From assembly GCF_000346465.2 (NCBI RefSeq), contig NC_034013.1:16737624-16801623 (forward strand): a DNA stretch of 64,000 nucleotides. Direction: 5' to 3'. Within the stretch, counting starts at the first letter, position 1; every line of letters starts with the position of its first letter. Both the position numbers and the translations under genes were made by a program. Below the pieces are notes generated by a model. The model was not told the origin of the DNA, did not search any database, and saw nothing but the letters and a program-made list of their open reading frames with translations. Positions 45,901 through 56,615 of this stretch are shown here, piece by piece. This DNA comes from Prunus persica. Taxonomy: Eukaryota; Streptophyta; Magnoliopsida; Rosales; Rosaceae.

Positions 45901-47276
45901 CTCAAATCTCAAAGCACCTCTTGTAGAAGAAATTACATCCAGCCAATTCCCGTATATATTATCAAGCAGTGCAGTCAGCATCTCACAATTTTCTTCAGAC
46001 ATGGTTTTGCGTGCAAGTTGATCGCCCGCACTTTTGTATTTACCAATCCTTTCCACTTGTGGCTCAATTCCAACGTTTTCAAGAACACCTGAAAGAAAAT
46101 ACGAAAGCCACGCAACATGAGCTAATGAATGACTTGCGCCATAAGTACAGCACAGGTAAGGCTAAACAGGAAAAGGTAACAAGTATCTCTAACTTACTAG
46201 CATCTACGAAACCAAAAATCTGTATGATCAAATCATCAAGACCATTATTATATTCACAGTTGCAGCAGTGTTGGTATGTTACTCGTCAAAAGGGAATTCT
46301 TGCAAATGTAAATTACGGATTTCAGGGAAAGGAACTGACCTCTTACGAATGAGGCCTGAACGGTGAGACCAAATAAAGAAAAATAAGCACTTGGAGGGGC
46401 ATATATCTCTTGGCATGCAGAAGCAAGGTAATACTCTTTCTCTCCACAAGCAGGTACATAGGCCAAAATGAATTTTCCTGCAAGAGTGAAGAAATCAGGT
46501 ACAGATATAAGACATAACATAATCACAATTCTGAAAATATTTACCTGATTTCTTGAAATCCAATATATGCCTTCGAATTTCTTCGACTTTCCCCCAACCA
46601 CAATTCAAGCTCTCAATTTGGAGATAGACACCAGAAATTCGAGGATCATACGCTGCTTTCACCAAGTTCTCACAAATTTGAGGTAGCGAGAGTCCACTGG
46701 AGAATCGACTCTTTAGCTGATCAGATACCTGAACCAATAATAAAATAAATAAACCAAAAAAGTAAAAGGTCCAATCCCAAATTGCCAAACACACTGACAA
46801 AGTAGAAATGGGAAAAAGAAAACCTGGCCTCGCAATTTCATGGTCAAGACGCTGCCTTTTTTGACGCGCTCCCAAGGGAGGGCAATGAGCATGCGAAGCT
46901 TGACGACGAAGCTCTTCCAAGAGCTCATCTTTTGAAACTGAAACTCGCCAGTGGGATAGTCCTTGTCTGGTGTGCCTGTATTGACACTCTCACTGTTAAC
47001 CTTACCCTGAGGCCCAGACTCGCCATCGATTTGCTTCAATTCTTCTTCTTTGGTCGAGGACGAGGACGAGGACGAGGAGTCGAAGGCGCGAGCCGAGAGG
47101 CTTCGCAGAGAAAGAGGAGGAGAGAATGAAGAGCGGAGGCATTGGAGGCGGAGACCTGAAAGAGAGAAGGGAGTGAGGAGAGGCTTGGAAAGAGGAGTCA
47201 AAACGGCGGCATTTAGGACACGGCGGTGGATTGGAGTGAGATGGTGAGAAGTGTGAAGCAGAATGAGCTTCGACAT
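42943..47276 (-). CDS. SPPA: Signal peptide peptidase A-type serine protease, chloroplast (SPPA), 693 aa
   Basis: Thirteen exons: 46824-47276, 46545-46728, 46340-46477, 45918-46088, 45740-45843, 45242-45309, 44977-45143, 44784-44853, 44154-44308, 43824-43929, 43639-43726, 43396-43539 and 42943-43176. The frame holds throughout (2082 bp). Residues 1 to about 75 are Ser/Leu/Arg-rich, as in a chloroplast transit peptide. Two peptidase S49 domains follow. The general-base Lys277 lies in GKYKSAGD and the nucleophile Ser476 in [16 protein letters not shown], the Ser/Lys dyad split between the two domains as in E. coli SppA. The Arabidopsis enzyme is a light-induced thylakoid stroma-side protease of similar length. 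An Asp/Ser-coding triplet run (SSSSSSSS) marks the end of the transit region. Both catalytic residues are intact. Confidence 0.94.
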
Positions 47277-48395
47277 TCCTCGCTCTGTTCGTAAAGCCTC
47301 TCTCTCCCAGGGAACACAACAGACAAAGGAACGTTGTAAATTGTAAGAACAAGGCAAGGAGAAGAGGAAGAGGTGGATGACAAAGGTTATATTTTATCCA
47401 CGTCACCATTTTTGCCTTGTCGACGACGTGTCCTATCCTCGCGCGCTTTTATTTATTTATTTTCTCTTTCTGTTATTTTTGTACATCCGTTGATTGAGAA
47501 AATTGTAAGAACTACTATGTATCAAAAAATATTTGATTATTTTTTAAAGAATTTTGTAGCTTGAAAAAACAAATAAAGAGAATGGTTGCCTGATATTTCA
47601 GAGTTGCTAAGTTTAATCTAGTTGTCTTTGAAATCAGTGGCAGCTCTACCTCCATCAAATGTATTTTTCTTTGTTATACTTCCTATGAAAATAAATAAAA
47701 GCATGAACTTTAGGCCCAAAAAAATATTGAAATTTAGGCAAGAAGGGTGTGAAGGCCCAGTTTCCTATGATTTTGGGCCTGGTCATGGAACACTCTTTGT
47801 TCACTATTTTAGATTCTTGTAAAGAAGCAGCAAACCATTTGTGCATACAAAGATTCTTTCCTTTTTCTTTTTCTTTTAGGGTATTACTCACCGGAGATTG
47901 TCAACAGCAGAACTCGAATCTAATTATTAATAACGAAGATTACAATCTTTATTAAGCATTAATAGCGAAGATTACATTCCTTACCAACTCAACTAGGCTC
48001 AACCAACCTAGTTGGCCTTTTCCAATTTTTTCACATCCAATTGAATGAACATATGGATTCATACAACTAATTTGGGGCACAAGCAGACTTATGGATTCAA
48101 CCTAGATTTTTTTTTTATAATAAAAGAATATTTGTTACCAGGCAGGACAAACTCGAAAACTCAAGCACATTCTAGCTAGTTACTCAACAATTATATTAAT
48201 TTCTTGAATATATTATATCTATATTATCCTTTACATTAAAAGAGATACAATTCAGCTAAACCCGATGCTACCTACCTCTACCTACAAAATAATAATACTT
48301 AGCAGATGAAGAACATCAAAACATCTATATAATTTAATCTGCTGTTTCCGAAGCCATTCTTCTGATCAACCTGCCTGAAGCTAGTCAAGTAAGCC
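47277..48395. other. Spacer between SPPA and the SOFL gene
   Basis: Holds the SPPA promoter and leader, AT-rich filler and, at 48144-48176, the second copy of the 33-bp repeat. No gene seen; reading frames at 47.6-47.9 kb lack motifs. Confidence 0.5.
48144..48176 (+). repeat. 33-bp dispersed direct repeat, copy 2
   Basis: Partner of 42698-42730. It lies about 220 bp beyond the stop codon of the SOFL gene, nearly the same distance as copy 1 from the SPPA stop. Confidence 0.85.
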
Positions 48396-48761
48396 TTAGC
48401 GTTTCTTGGCATGAGTCAATAAAACCTTGTCTTTCTTCTCTTCCTTTCTCCTTCCAGCTCTAGGTTGCTGCTTCTCCTTTGGTTTCTTCTTGGCCTTTTT
48501 GTCAACAGCCAAGCCATGACCTCTGGATCTCTCTCCTCCATGGTGGTGATGGCTTGGGCCAGAGGAAGCATCAGAAACCATAGAATCATCACTGTGGTCA
48601 TCCTTATGACCATCATTTTCTCCATCATCTTTACTGTTTTCATGGGTCATGCCAGTGCCATCTTCATTTTCACCATCTGTGCAGGAGCCAATGTACATTG
48701 TCCACCCTGATTCACTGCTGTGACATTCTTCTGCACCTCCAAAGACTTTGGAAGACTCCAT
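48396..48761 (-). CDS. SOB FIVE-LIKE (SOFL) protein, 121 aa
   Basis: Single coding exon with ATG at 48761. The signature CHSSESGWTMYIGS (13-26) is the SOFL-A box of plant SOB5 and SOFL proteins. An acidic stretch follows (DGENEDGTG, ENSKDDGENDGHKDDHSDDS), then a His run and a strongly basic tail (KKAKKKPKEK, GRRKEEKKDK) that could act as nuclear signal. Over-expression of SOB5/SOFL genes in Arabidopsis raises cytokinin levels; the biochemical activity is not known. The SESGWTMYIGS wording is nearer to SOFL paralogues than to SOB5 itself, but the position between a bZIP and the kinase is that of SOB5. A leader intron may exist just upstream of the ATG. Confidence 0.85.
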   Translation of the reverse strand: MESSKVFGGAEECHSSESGWTMYIGSCTDGENEDGTGMTHENSKDDGENDGHKDDHSDDSMVSDASSGPSHHHHGGERSRGHGLAVDKKAKKKPKEKQQPRAGRRKEEKKDKVLLTHAKKR

Positions 48762-49744
48762 ATGATATTACTAGACTGAAAGAACAAGGGAAGATGGTGA
48801 GAATATTAATAAAGAAGCAGGGGATATTAACACAAGTATAGGATAATTCTTAAATAGGAAAAGAGAGAAGCTAAATTACTGCTCAAACAAACAAGAAAAC
48901 AAATGTAGCTCTCTCTCACATTACATTTGAAAGCTACACCACAAAACAAAACCCACAATCTGTGTCTTTAATAGGCTAAGTAAGAAGGAAGCTGCAATAA
49001 CTCTCAGTACCACACCCCCTGGAAATCTAAATATACCCATTAATTCTCTGACCTTTTCTGCTGAGCAGAGAGACCGCTAGAAGCTGTCAATGAAAGTGAA
49101 ACCCATCAAGCAAAACAAAAAGCCTCCTCCATACATACCAAAGGTTTCTTGAATTTGAAAGGACATGGTTGGTTGGTTGTTCGTTCACTGGGTCATTGGG
49201 TTTCATAAGATCAATCAATCAATCATCTTTATTTCTCTCTGCATATGTCATTATTAAAAGACAGAGGAAGGTATGGATGCCATAAATGCAAAAGACAGAC
49301 AGGGACTTCAAGACTTGAGGAGGAAAGAGAGTAGGCTACAAAAACAAAAACAACTAGAGAGAAAGAGAAAGAGAAGGAATGAATGAATGAATTATTATAA
49401 GATAAGTAAGACCACCCCTGTCTGTCTTTGAATAGGACACAATCGGACCTCTTCACTACCTCATTTAGCTTTCACATATTTACCTGTAAAATGCAAACCA
49501 CCCAACCCAACTGGAGTTTAGGGTTTTCTTTTTCTAGATAGTGTATAGGAGTTGAGAATGAGAATGAGAATGAGATAGATAGGAAGTTGTCAAATATAGG
49601 TGTCTGTCGCTGCTTGTGTCCAGTACTGTCCACCAATTTGATGATGTGCATGTGTGTCTCCTCCTCAAAGCAAGGTTATGTTATGTCTGTCGTGTTATTG
49701 GGGAAGGAAGAACACGGGTCCTATTACAAACTCAATTATTTGCT

Positions 49745-49775
49745 TCTATATCCCTTCCCTTCCCTTCCCTTCCCT
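49745..49775. repeat. TTCCC pentanucleotide repeat
   Basis: Five tandem CTTCC units (TCCCTTCCC...) on the plus strand, in the spacer upstream of the SOFL gene. Confidence 0.85.
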
Positions 49776-52716
49776 ACAAGTTACACCAACAGGAAGGATA
49801 AGGAAGGACACTGCCCTCTCTGCCTTCCCTTATCACAAACAATATGCAATCCAGCTTGCTTGCTTTGCTTTGCTTCCTAGACCTAGACCTAGTCATATAA
49901 TAATATTAAAGAATATTTATGCATGTTGATGTTGATGTTCTTGGTTGCCGTAAAGATTGAATTTCATATCAGCTGGATCAGAAAAAAAGCATGAGTGAAA
50001 AACCGTCTATCTAATATCTATCTATCTACTTGTCTCATTTATTGCTCTGCTGCTTCCTGCTTCCTGCTTTGTCAAGGTGAAGTTTGGATTGGAGGGGTGA
50101 AAATTATAGTGATCAATCAGACATATATCCTCCCTCCATACGTTACTTCTGTAATAACTTTTTTTGAAATGACATTTGTTACAATCAGCTTTTCAAAATC
50201 TAAACGTGCTTCTCTAGTTAACCAGACATTTTACCCTGTACATCGATTATCATTTCAAATTTTGATTTTTAAGTTCTTAACTTAAGATCTGAATTTGTAA
50301 TTTATTCACTTTGTGGCTAAAATAAAAGAAGAGAAAATTTGACAACTCGTGTGGTGGACCATCCTTGATTGGTAAGGGCAAGAACAAAACGAACTTGAGA
50401 GTTAAAATCCAGGTGGTTTGGGCACACCTTGCCCCCAGTGCCTTTGAGCATGATTTTTGGTTGTTTCCCTGTGGCCGAGAGAGAAAGAGACAAGGGTGAG
50501 CCCCATGTGTTATTCTTGCTGCTTGTCCTTTTTGACGCGATCGCATCCCGATTTGCTCCTTTCTTTGTCTTCCACGTGACTACTGTTGAGGTTGTGGACA
50601 ATTTTGTCAAACATGGACCAGATCATCTGACTGATTCGCTTGTTTACTTACTTTGTTCTTTCACATTTGTATTTTCTAGGTTAACTCTTGATTTGCACTC
50701 TAAACTTACTCAACTTTTGAATTTAAATTTAAATTTTTTATATATATAAAATTAAAGATTTTTTTTTTTTAGAGAGAGTATATTTCAATTTTTTTAAGTT
50801 TTTAATTTTATTTTTCAATATTGATATATATTTAACGTATGAAATGACAATTTTGACCTCATATTTAAAAAAAGTTAGATGAAATATTGCGGATTTAGAT
50901 GTCAGGGGGCAAATGGGTGAAAAAAAAAGAGTTTATATCCTTATTTTTCTATAAATAAAAAAAGAAGGATAGAGGGTAAATTGAAAGTTAGGTACAAATT
51001 TAAGGGGCAAATCAAGAGTTAAGCTTATTTTCTATATATAAAATAAAGGCATTTCATGGCATGAAAAATATGTTTGTAATTCACATGGACACAACACAAA
51101 TGTGGTGAAAGAGAGGTGGCATCGACTCATTGAGGTCAATTCATGGATAAAGGAGAAATCGAACTTAGGACTTCGGATGCATGCTCTTAATTATTTGAAC
51201 TACAAGCCCCTCACATAATTTGTTTGATATTGTTGTAATGTGTTAATTTACATGCCATTTTAACAAATGGGTATGCTACAATACAACTGATCTTTTTTGT
51301 TTAAATTGATTTAACATTAATACCAAAACAAAAGCAAAAGTAGGGAATTGCTTGATTTCAATAACCCAACTCAAACGGCTCCAAATAAATAAAGACATAC
51401 AACATGAAGGCATAGGTGGAGGAAGGGTTTGTTTGTAGAGGAAAAATAGATCCTAGGATTATTCTTTGGTGTAATATATATGCTGCTATTTAACCTAGCA
51501 TTGCCATGTGGTAGAGGAAATGCATGCCTAACTTTAATTAATATTGTAAGGGAAAGATAAATCAGTCAAATCAAATTTCAATCTAAATGGATAAAATAAA
51601 ACAAAACAAATCATTTTCATTCCCAAACGTGTGCTGCTTTTAAAATAATTCTATGGAATATATAAAAGTTGAAATATACATTATCCAACAAGAAAAACAG
51701 TTCTATTGGCTTTTAGCATGTGTTTAGAGAGACAAACGTGGTTGTCAATCTGGGCCACGGGCTCTCATCGCAGGTTATTTGGGAGCTTGGATTCCCTTTG
51801 TCAATTTGTTCTCTTTTTTATTTTAACCTCTTTGAATTTTCTTATCTTAGGAGTTTTGTTTTGTAATTTTCATTTCCACATTAAAAAAAGGAAAAAAAGA
51901 AAAACAGTAGTAGCCAACTCTACTTTAACAATTACGAGCCATGCCCCAGGGCCTTGTTAAATGGGTACACACTATTGGGCCACTTGAACTGTTACTGAAA
52001 CAGGCCCAAGTCGCAAAAATCTAAGCCCATAGCTTTTATCGCTATCTAAAAATATTATACTAGAGATATTGGAGGAGGGAGATTTCCTTACACACTGCCA
52101 ATATGTCATGGAGTTTGAACTTAAAACCTCAAATCTACAAATCAAGGTCTTTTTTCATTGAGCTAAACTCTATTAGCCGCTATTTACCTCGTTTTTTTTA
52201 CGAGTGATGATGATATAAAACTAAAGGCATACATATGACATACATATATACAAGAAGCACGGAGCCACACTTCAACCCGAAGTGGCCATGGATTACCCCA
52301 ACCTCTATCATTTCTTGTAAAATTTATATCAAACTTCTATAATTACTAGAAAAGTACTAAAAAAATCTATATTGTTGACCATAAGTAAGAAATCTATATA
52401 GATGGTCCTCCAAGAAATGGAAGCTAGCTTCGCCAATGATCGTCTTTTATTCAATTTTTTTTGGTTACGTTGGAGGAAAGAAATTCCAGAAGATTTCTAA
52501 CCTGAGTGCCATAGGATAAGGGAAATCAACCATCATCGATGCGGTGGGAACCCATTAACCATTCCATGTCTCTTATTCTTTAGTATCTAATTTTCTTCTA
52601 CTACTTATTTAATGAGGACCCCAGTCCTCCTTTTTGTTTTGTTTTTTTAAATATATTATTTTATATTGTTATTTATAGTTTGATAAAATGTTAGGTTTTT
52701 CATTCTCTTTGTATGG

Positions 52717-53004
52717 ATAAACCCTACATAATTGAATTTCTATAAACAAATAAAAAAAAACCTCAAAAATTGACAAATGGCCTTATTGAATTTAATATTA
52801 ATTATTAAATTACTTTAATACTCTATTGAGTGTTTTGGGTATTTTTATGAGATTTTGGGGTTGGGCTCAGTTTTGTAATTTATAAGAAGTTAAAAGCCTC
52901 TTTGTTATATTGTAAATGGACTTTGAGAGTGTTTCTAAAGTTCATTTTATATAGGATATTTTTATAATTTGAGCCCCTATGTTGAGTATAATAATGAATC
53001 TCCC
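52717..53004 (-). mobile_element. Copy B of the dispersed repeat at 16.3 kb, opposite orientation
   Basis: The reverse complement aligns with 16303-16609 over its whole length with a few indels. It is 288 bp against 307 bp. No coding capacity. Confidence 0.75.
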
Positions 53005-53379
53005 TAAAAAATATAGGATAACAGTGAACATTGAATTTTGATAATTGAATAAAAGAGTCCTAACTTTTCAAGGATTGAAAAATAAAAATATAATAAAAAT
53101 ACTAATGATGCAATAATATAAACAAACGGGGCTTCAAATCGGGTAGCCCAAAATCCAACCTAACCCAGTGCGAGGGTTATCTAGAACTGCATGACCCGAT
53201 TACGATAACGGAAAAATAATCAAAAACAAAAAACGGTTGAAGCTTGGGATTAAGTTTTGCGCTTTTCGAAAGTGAATCGCCGTTTGTGCATAATTTTTCC
53301 ACCAAACAGCACCTTGTTCAGCCGACATTACTGATCCTCCATCCTCTCCAAATCCTTGGAGTGAGTTTGGTTCGTCAAG

Positions 53380-55653
53380 ATGGAGGAATTGGGTCTGTTT
53401 GGAATCAGTGGTTGGGTCAACCTCAGACTCAACTGGGAGGAAGAGTCGTACCCAGTGCCCAAAGACTTTTTGGTCCTTCCTTTGTTTGTTCTTCTCTTCC
53501 CTTCACTCAGGCTCTTCCTGGACATTTATGTCTTTGAGGTACCACTCTTGGAGTTCTTCAATTTATTATACATAATTCAGTTTCATTATAGCGTGGAACT
53601 AGTTGTGTACTCTATAATTGTTTGTGGGGTTTTCCTATTATTTCATTTGACGTTAATATAATCGGTAGATATTGGTTGTATAGAAATTGGGTATCATTTG
53701 ACCTCCATGGAAAACTGTGTGCTGTATTCTTAAGAGCTAAGAGTTAAATTTGTGGTCTGTTTCACTCTGCTTTAGTTGGTTTTTATGTTCTTGTAGTTTC
53801 ATTCATGAGTCATATATTTGGTTACAGAGAAACTTTACCTGTCCTGCATCTAATCGATTGTGGGCTCTCTCTCTGGTGTGCCTCTGAAGTCAGATAATGT
53901 TACTGTTAAATGACAAAATGTATGCAATAATCCCATGTTTCAATTTTGTGCAAGAACAATTACCATGCCCAACTTAGTTGTCATTGGGAATATTAAGCTA
54001 TGTAAACTTCTTCTGTTGGTAAAAAAGGCGATTAATTTATCGTCGCATTAACTATGAGGAATGCAAATTTCACCATCTGAAGCTCTACTTTTATGTAATG
54101 TTGATCTATATATTATAATGGTTTGTGAGGACCTATCCCTTGGTAGACTGCAAAACAGTGGTCTCAATCAATTTAAGTTGTGTCATCTTTTTTGCAGGGA
54201 TTAGCAAGACGCCTTATGTTGGGAAAGCAGCATGCAATGCTGAATGTTGAGACACGCCATCAACGGAAGAAAATTAATAAATTCAAAGAGTCAGCATTTA
54301 AATGTGTTTATTTTTTCTCTGCGGAGCTTTTGGCCCTTTCTGTTACGTACAACGAGCCTTGGTTCTCTAAAACCAAATACTTCTGGGTAGGGCCAGGCAA
54401 TCAGGTTTGGCCCGACCAGAAAACTAAGTTCGTTCCTCACTCATTTTGGAAATCATTGTTCAATGTCAAAATCAAGTAGTAGACTTGTTTTATTTGATGT
54501 CTGATCATATGTGTAACTTTGTTATGCAAACAATTGCTTTTTTCATATCTCCTGGACTGACATAATTATCGATATTTTCCCTCATTGGCAGATTAAAATT
54601 GAAGGCACTGTACATGTATTCTGCCGGATTCTACATTTACTCCAGCTTTGCTTTGGTGTTCTGGGAAACAAGGCGTTCTGACTTTTTGGTGTCAATGGCT
54701 CATCATATAGCAACTACGGTTTTACTTGTGTCATCTTACATATTCAAGTAAGTTTTAAAGCGTTTCAGCTTGCTTCTTGGTGTTCATAGTTCATGCTCAT
54801 GATTCTCAAACAAAGGTTTCTTCTATTTTGTTCTCGTGTCTTAAATATATGTTTTCTCACCCCCAACAGGTTTTCTCGTGTTGGCTCGATTATTTTAGCC
54901 CTCCATGAAGGATGCGATGTGTTCTTAGAGATTGCCAAGTTGTCAAAATATTGTGGCTATGAACTGATGGCCGGCTTTGCTTTTGTTAGTTTTGTTCTTT
55001 CTTGGACAGTACTGCGTCTTATTTATTTTCCATTTTGGATAATTTGGAGTACCAGGTTAGTTAAATGTGTTGAGATAATTTATTTTTTGTGCAGATAGAA
55101 TATAGTGGAATAAGCAGCTATGAATGAAAATAAGTAGCACCTTCCTCTTTTCTAGCTATACAGTCTTAACTAGTATATAAACTACTTGGCTAGTGTCTTA
55201 TTCCGTTTCTTATCATTTTACACTTTTCTTTCTATTGCTTTACAAGATATAGTATACTAAAGTGGGTTTTTGCTTCCATTTATTTTTGGCAGCTACGAGG
55301 CTCTTTTGACCTTGGACAAGGAGAAGCACTTGGTGGATGGATCTATATATTATTACTTGTTTAATACTCTTTTACTTTGCTTGCTCATTTGTCATATTTA
55401 TTGGTGGATGTTGATGGTTCGGATGCTCATGAAGCAAATTCGTGCAAGAGGGAAAATTGATGATGATGTTCGATCTGGTAACGAGTTATTCATTGATGGT
55501 TTTATAAGTTGGACATATACATTTGAATGAACGACCTGAAAAAATGATTTGAGGGTTTGGGGTCGTTCGTTTTTGAATTAACTGACATCGTATGTTTCTA
55601 CCCCACTATTGTGCACTGCAGATTCTGAAGGTGAGGACGAACATAACGATTGA
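53380..55653 (+). CDS. LAG1-type ceramide synthase (LOH family), 315 aa
   Basis: Six exons: 53380-53538, 54198-54427, 54592-54747, 54870-55055, 55293-55477 and 55622-55653 (948 bp, frame kept). This is a TLC-domain membrane protein of the ER. It joins a fatty acyl-CoA to a long-chain base. About six membrane helices are visible (29-49, 88-104, 132-153, 171-192, 214-240, 262-288). The LAG1 motif spans about 163-210 with the His pair His167-His168 (SMAHHIATT) and [20 protein letters not shown]. The second conserved pair, usually His-Asp in ALHDxxDVFLE, is His194-Glu195 here. The acidic C-terminus ([16 protein letters not shown]) and the first exon ([20 protein letters not shown]) are normal for LOH1/LOH3-like proteins. 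Which acyl chain it prefers is not determined. Confidence 0.93.
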
Positions 55654-56615
55654 CAGCAAAAAATGACAATGTCCAAAAGTGAGGATGTATTCATAAGATC
55701 ATACTGAAACAGTTCTTACCAGCTTTTGAGGGCTTTTTATGGGATCCATTATGTAATGTCCTTTAAGCAGGCAAGTAAAGCTGTTTGTCCATAATTTCAC
55801 GTTCACACGCAGCCTTGTACTTGTGATTGTTTAAACGATTGTGGTTTATAAAAAGGCATTGAGTTTGGGCAAATGTGTGTGTGCTGTTGATATCTGTAAC
55901 ACAGTTGAGTGAAGAGGTGGGGTGAGGCAGAGGTACTTTATTCATGGTCCTCGCAACTTTGGCAAGCATAAAACACCACGCTAGTTTATTGCTTGGGTGG
56001 ATTGTAGTTTTAGGGAGCCTGCCTGAATCTCATTTATACCCCTTTGCCCTTTATATAAGATCCACATAACCCCATACAAGTTACAACAGACAATCAGAAG
56101 AATAGGAAACTTCAATCGTTTGTTATTCTCTTGAAGAATTTGGCGTCAGTGACTTGGTTGTTGTTGTCGTCTTTTCTTCGGGGGTTCTCTTCATAAAACG
56201 AGGAGATTGAAGGGAATAAAAAAACACTCAATTTCAATGGACCAAAATAACTGCTTTGTAATGGCTTGTTAAACTAATAATACTAAGCTCACAAGCTCTT
56301 TTAGTGAATCGCAATTATTGTATTTTAACTATTCAAAAGAATTCACTCCAGGGGAGAAGCACAGTTCCACAAATTACAAATTCAAAATTAAATAGTTGAG
56401 ACAGATGAGTACATTAACATTCAACCAATGCACAAACTGCCAAACCTACTGCAAAATGTAATGTAATGTGTAACACTGGAGAGGGAACTGCTATCAATTC
56501 AATTGCCCTATTGACTCTGAAGTAGAAAAGAAAAGGCATGATGGCTGACTTTTAGAAGCTTTGCTGAAATGTGCAAAGAAAGTTCATTTCATACTTCCTT
56601 TCCTTCCATATTATC
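55654..56615. other. Convergent 3' ends of the ceramide synthase and kinase genes
   Basis: 3' UTR-like sequence on both strands. The minus-strand frame at 55763-55969 has no recognisable motif and is not called. Confidence 0.5.

Larger units (their letters stand above)
48762..53379. other. Long gene-poor interval
   Basis: First the SOFL leader/promoter with several short repeats (GAATGAAT near 49.38 kb, GAGAAT near 49.56 kb, five TTCCC units near 49.75 kb). Then AT-rich DNA, then the dispersed repeat copy at 52.7-53.0 kb. No convincing gene, tRNA or microRNA hairpin was recognised. Confidence 0.5.

Noticed and set aside
55763..55969. 68-codon minus-strand frame between ceramide synthase and kinase
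   Set aside because: No recognisable domain, lies in probable 3' UTRs; kept out of the gene list.
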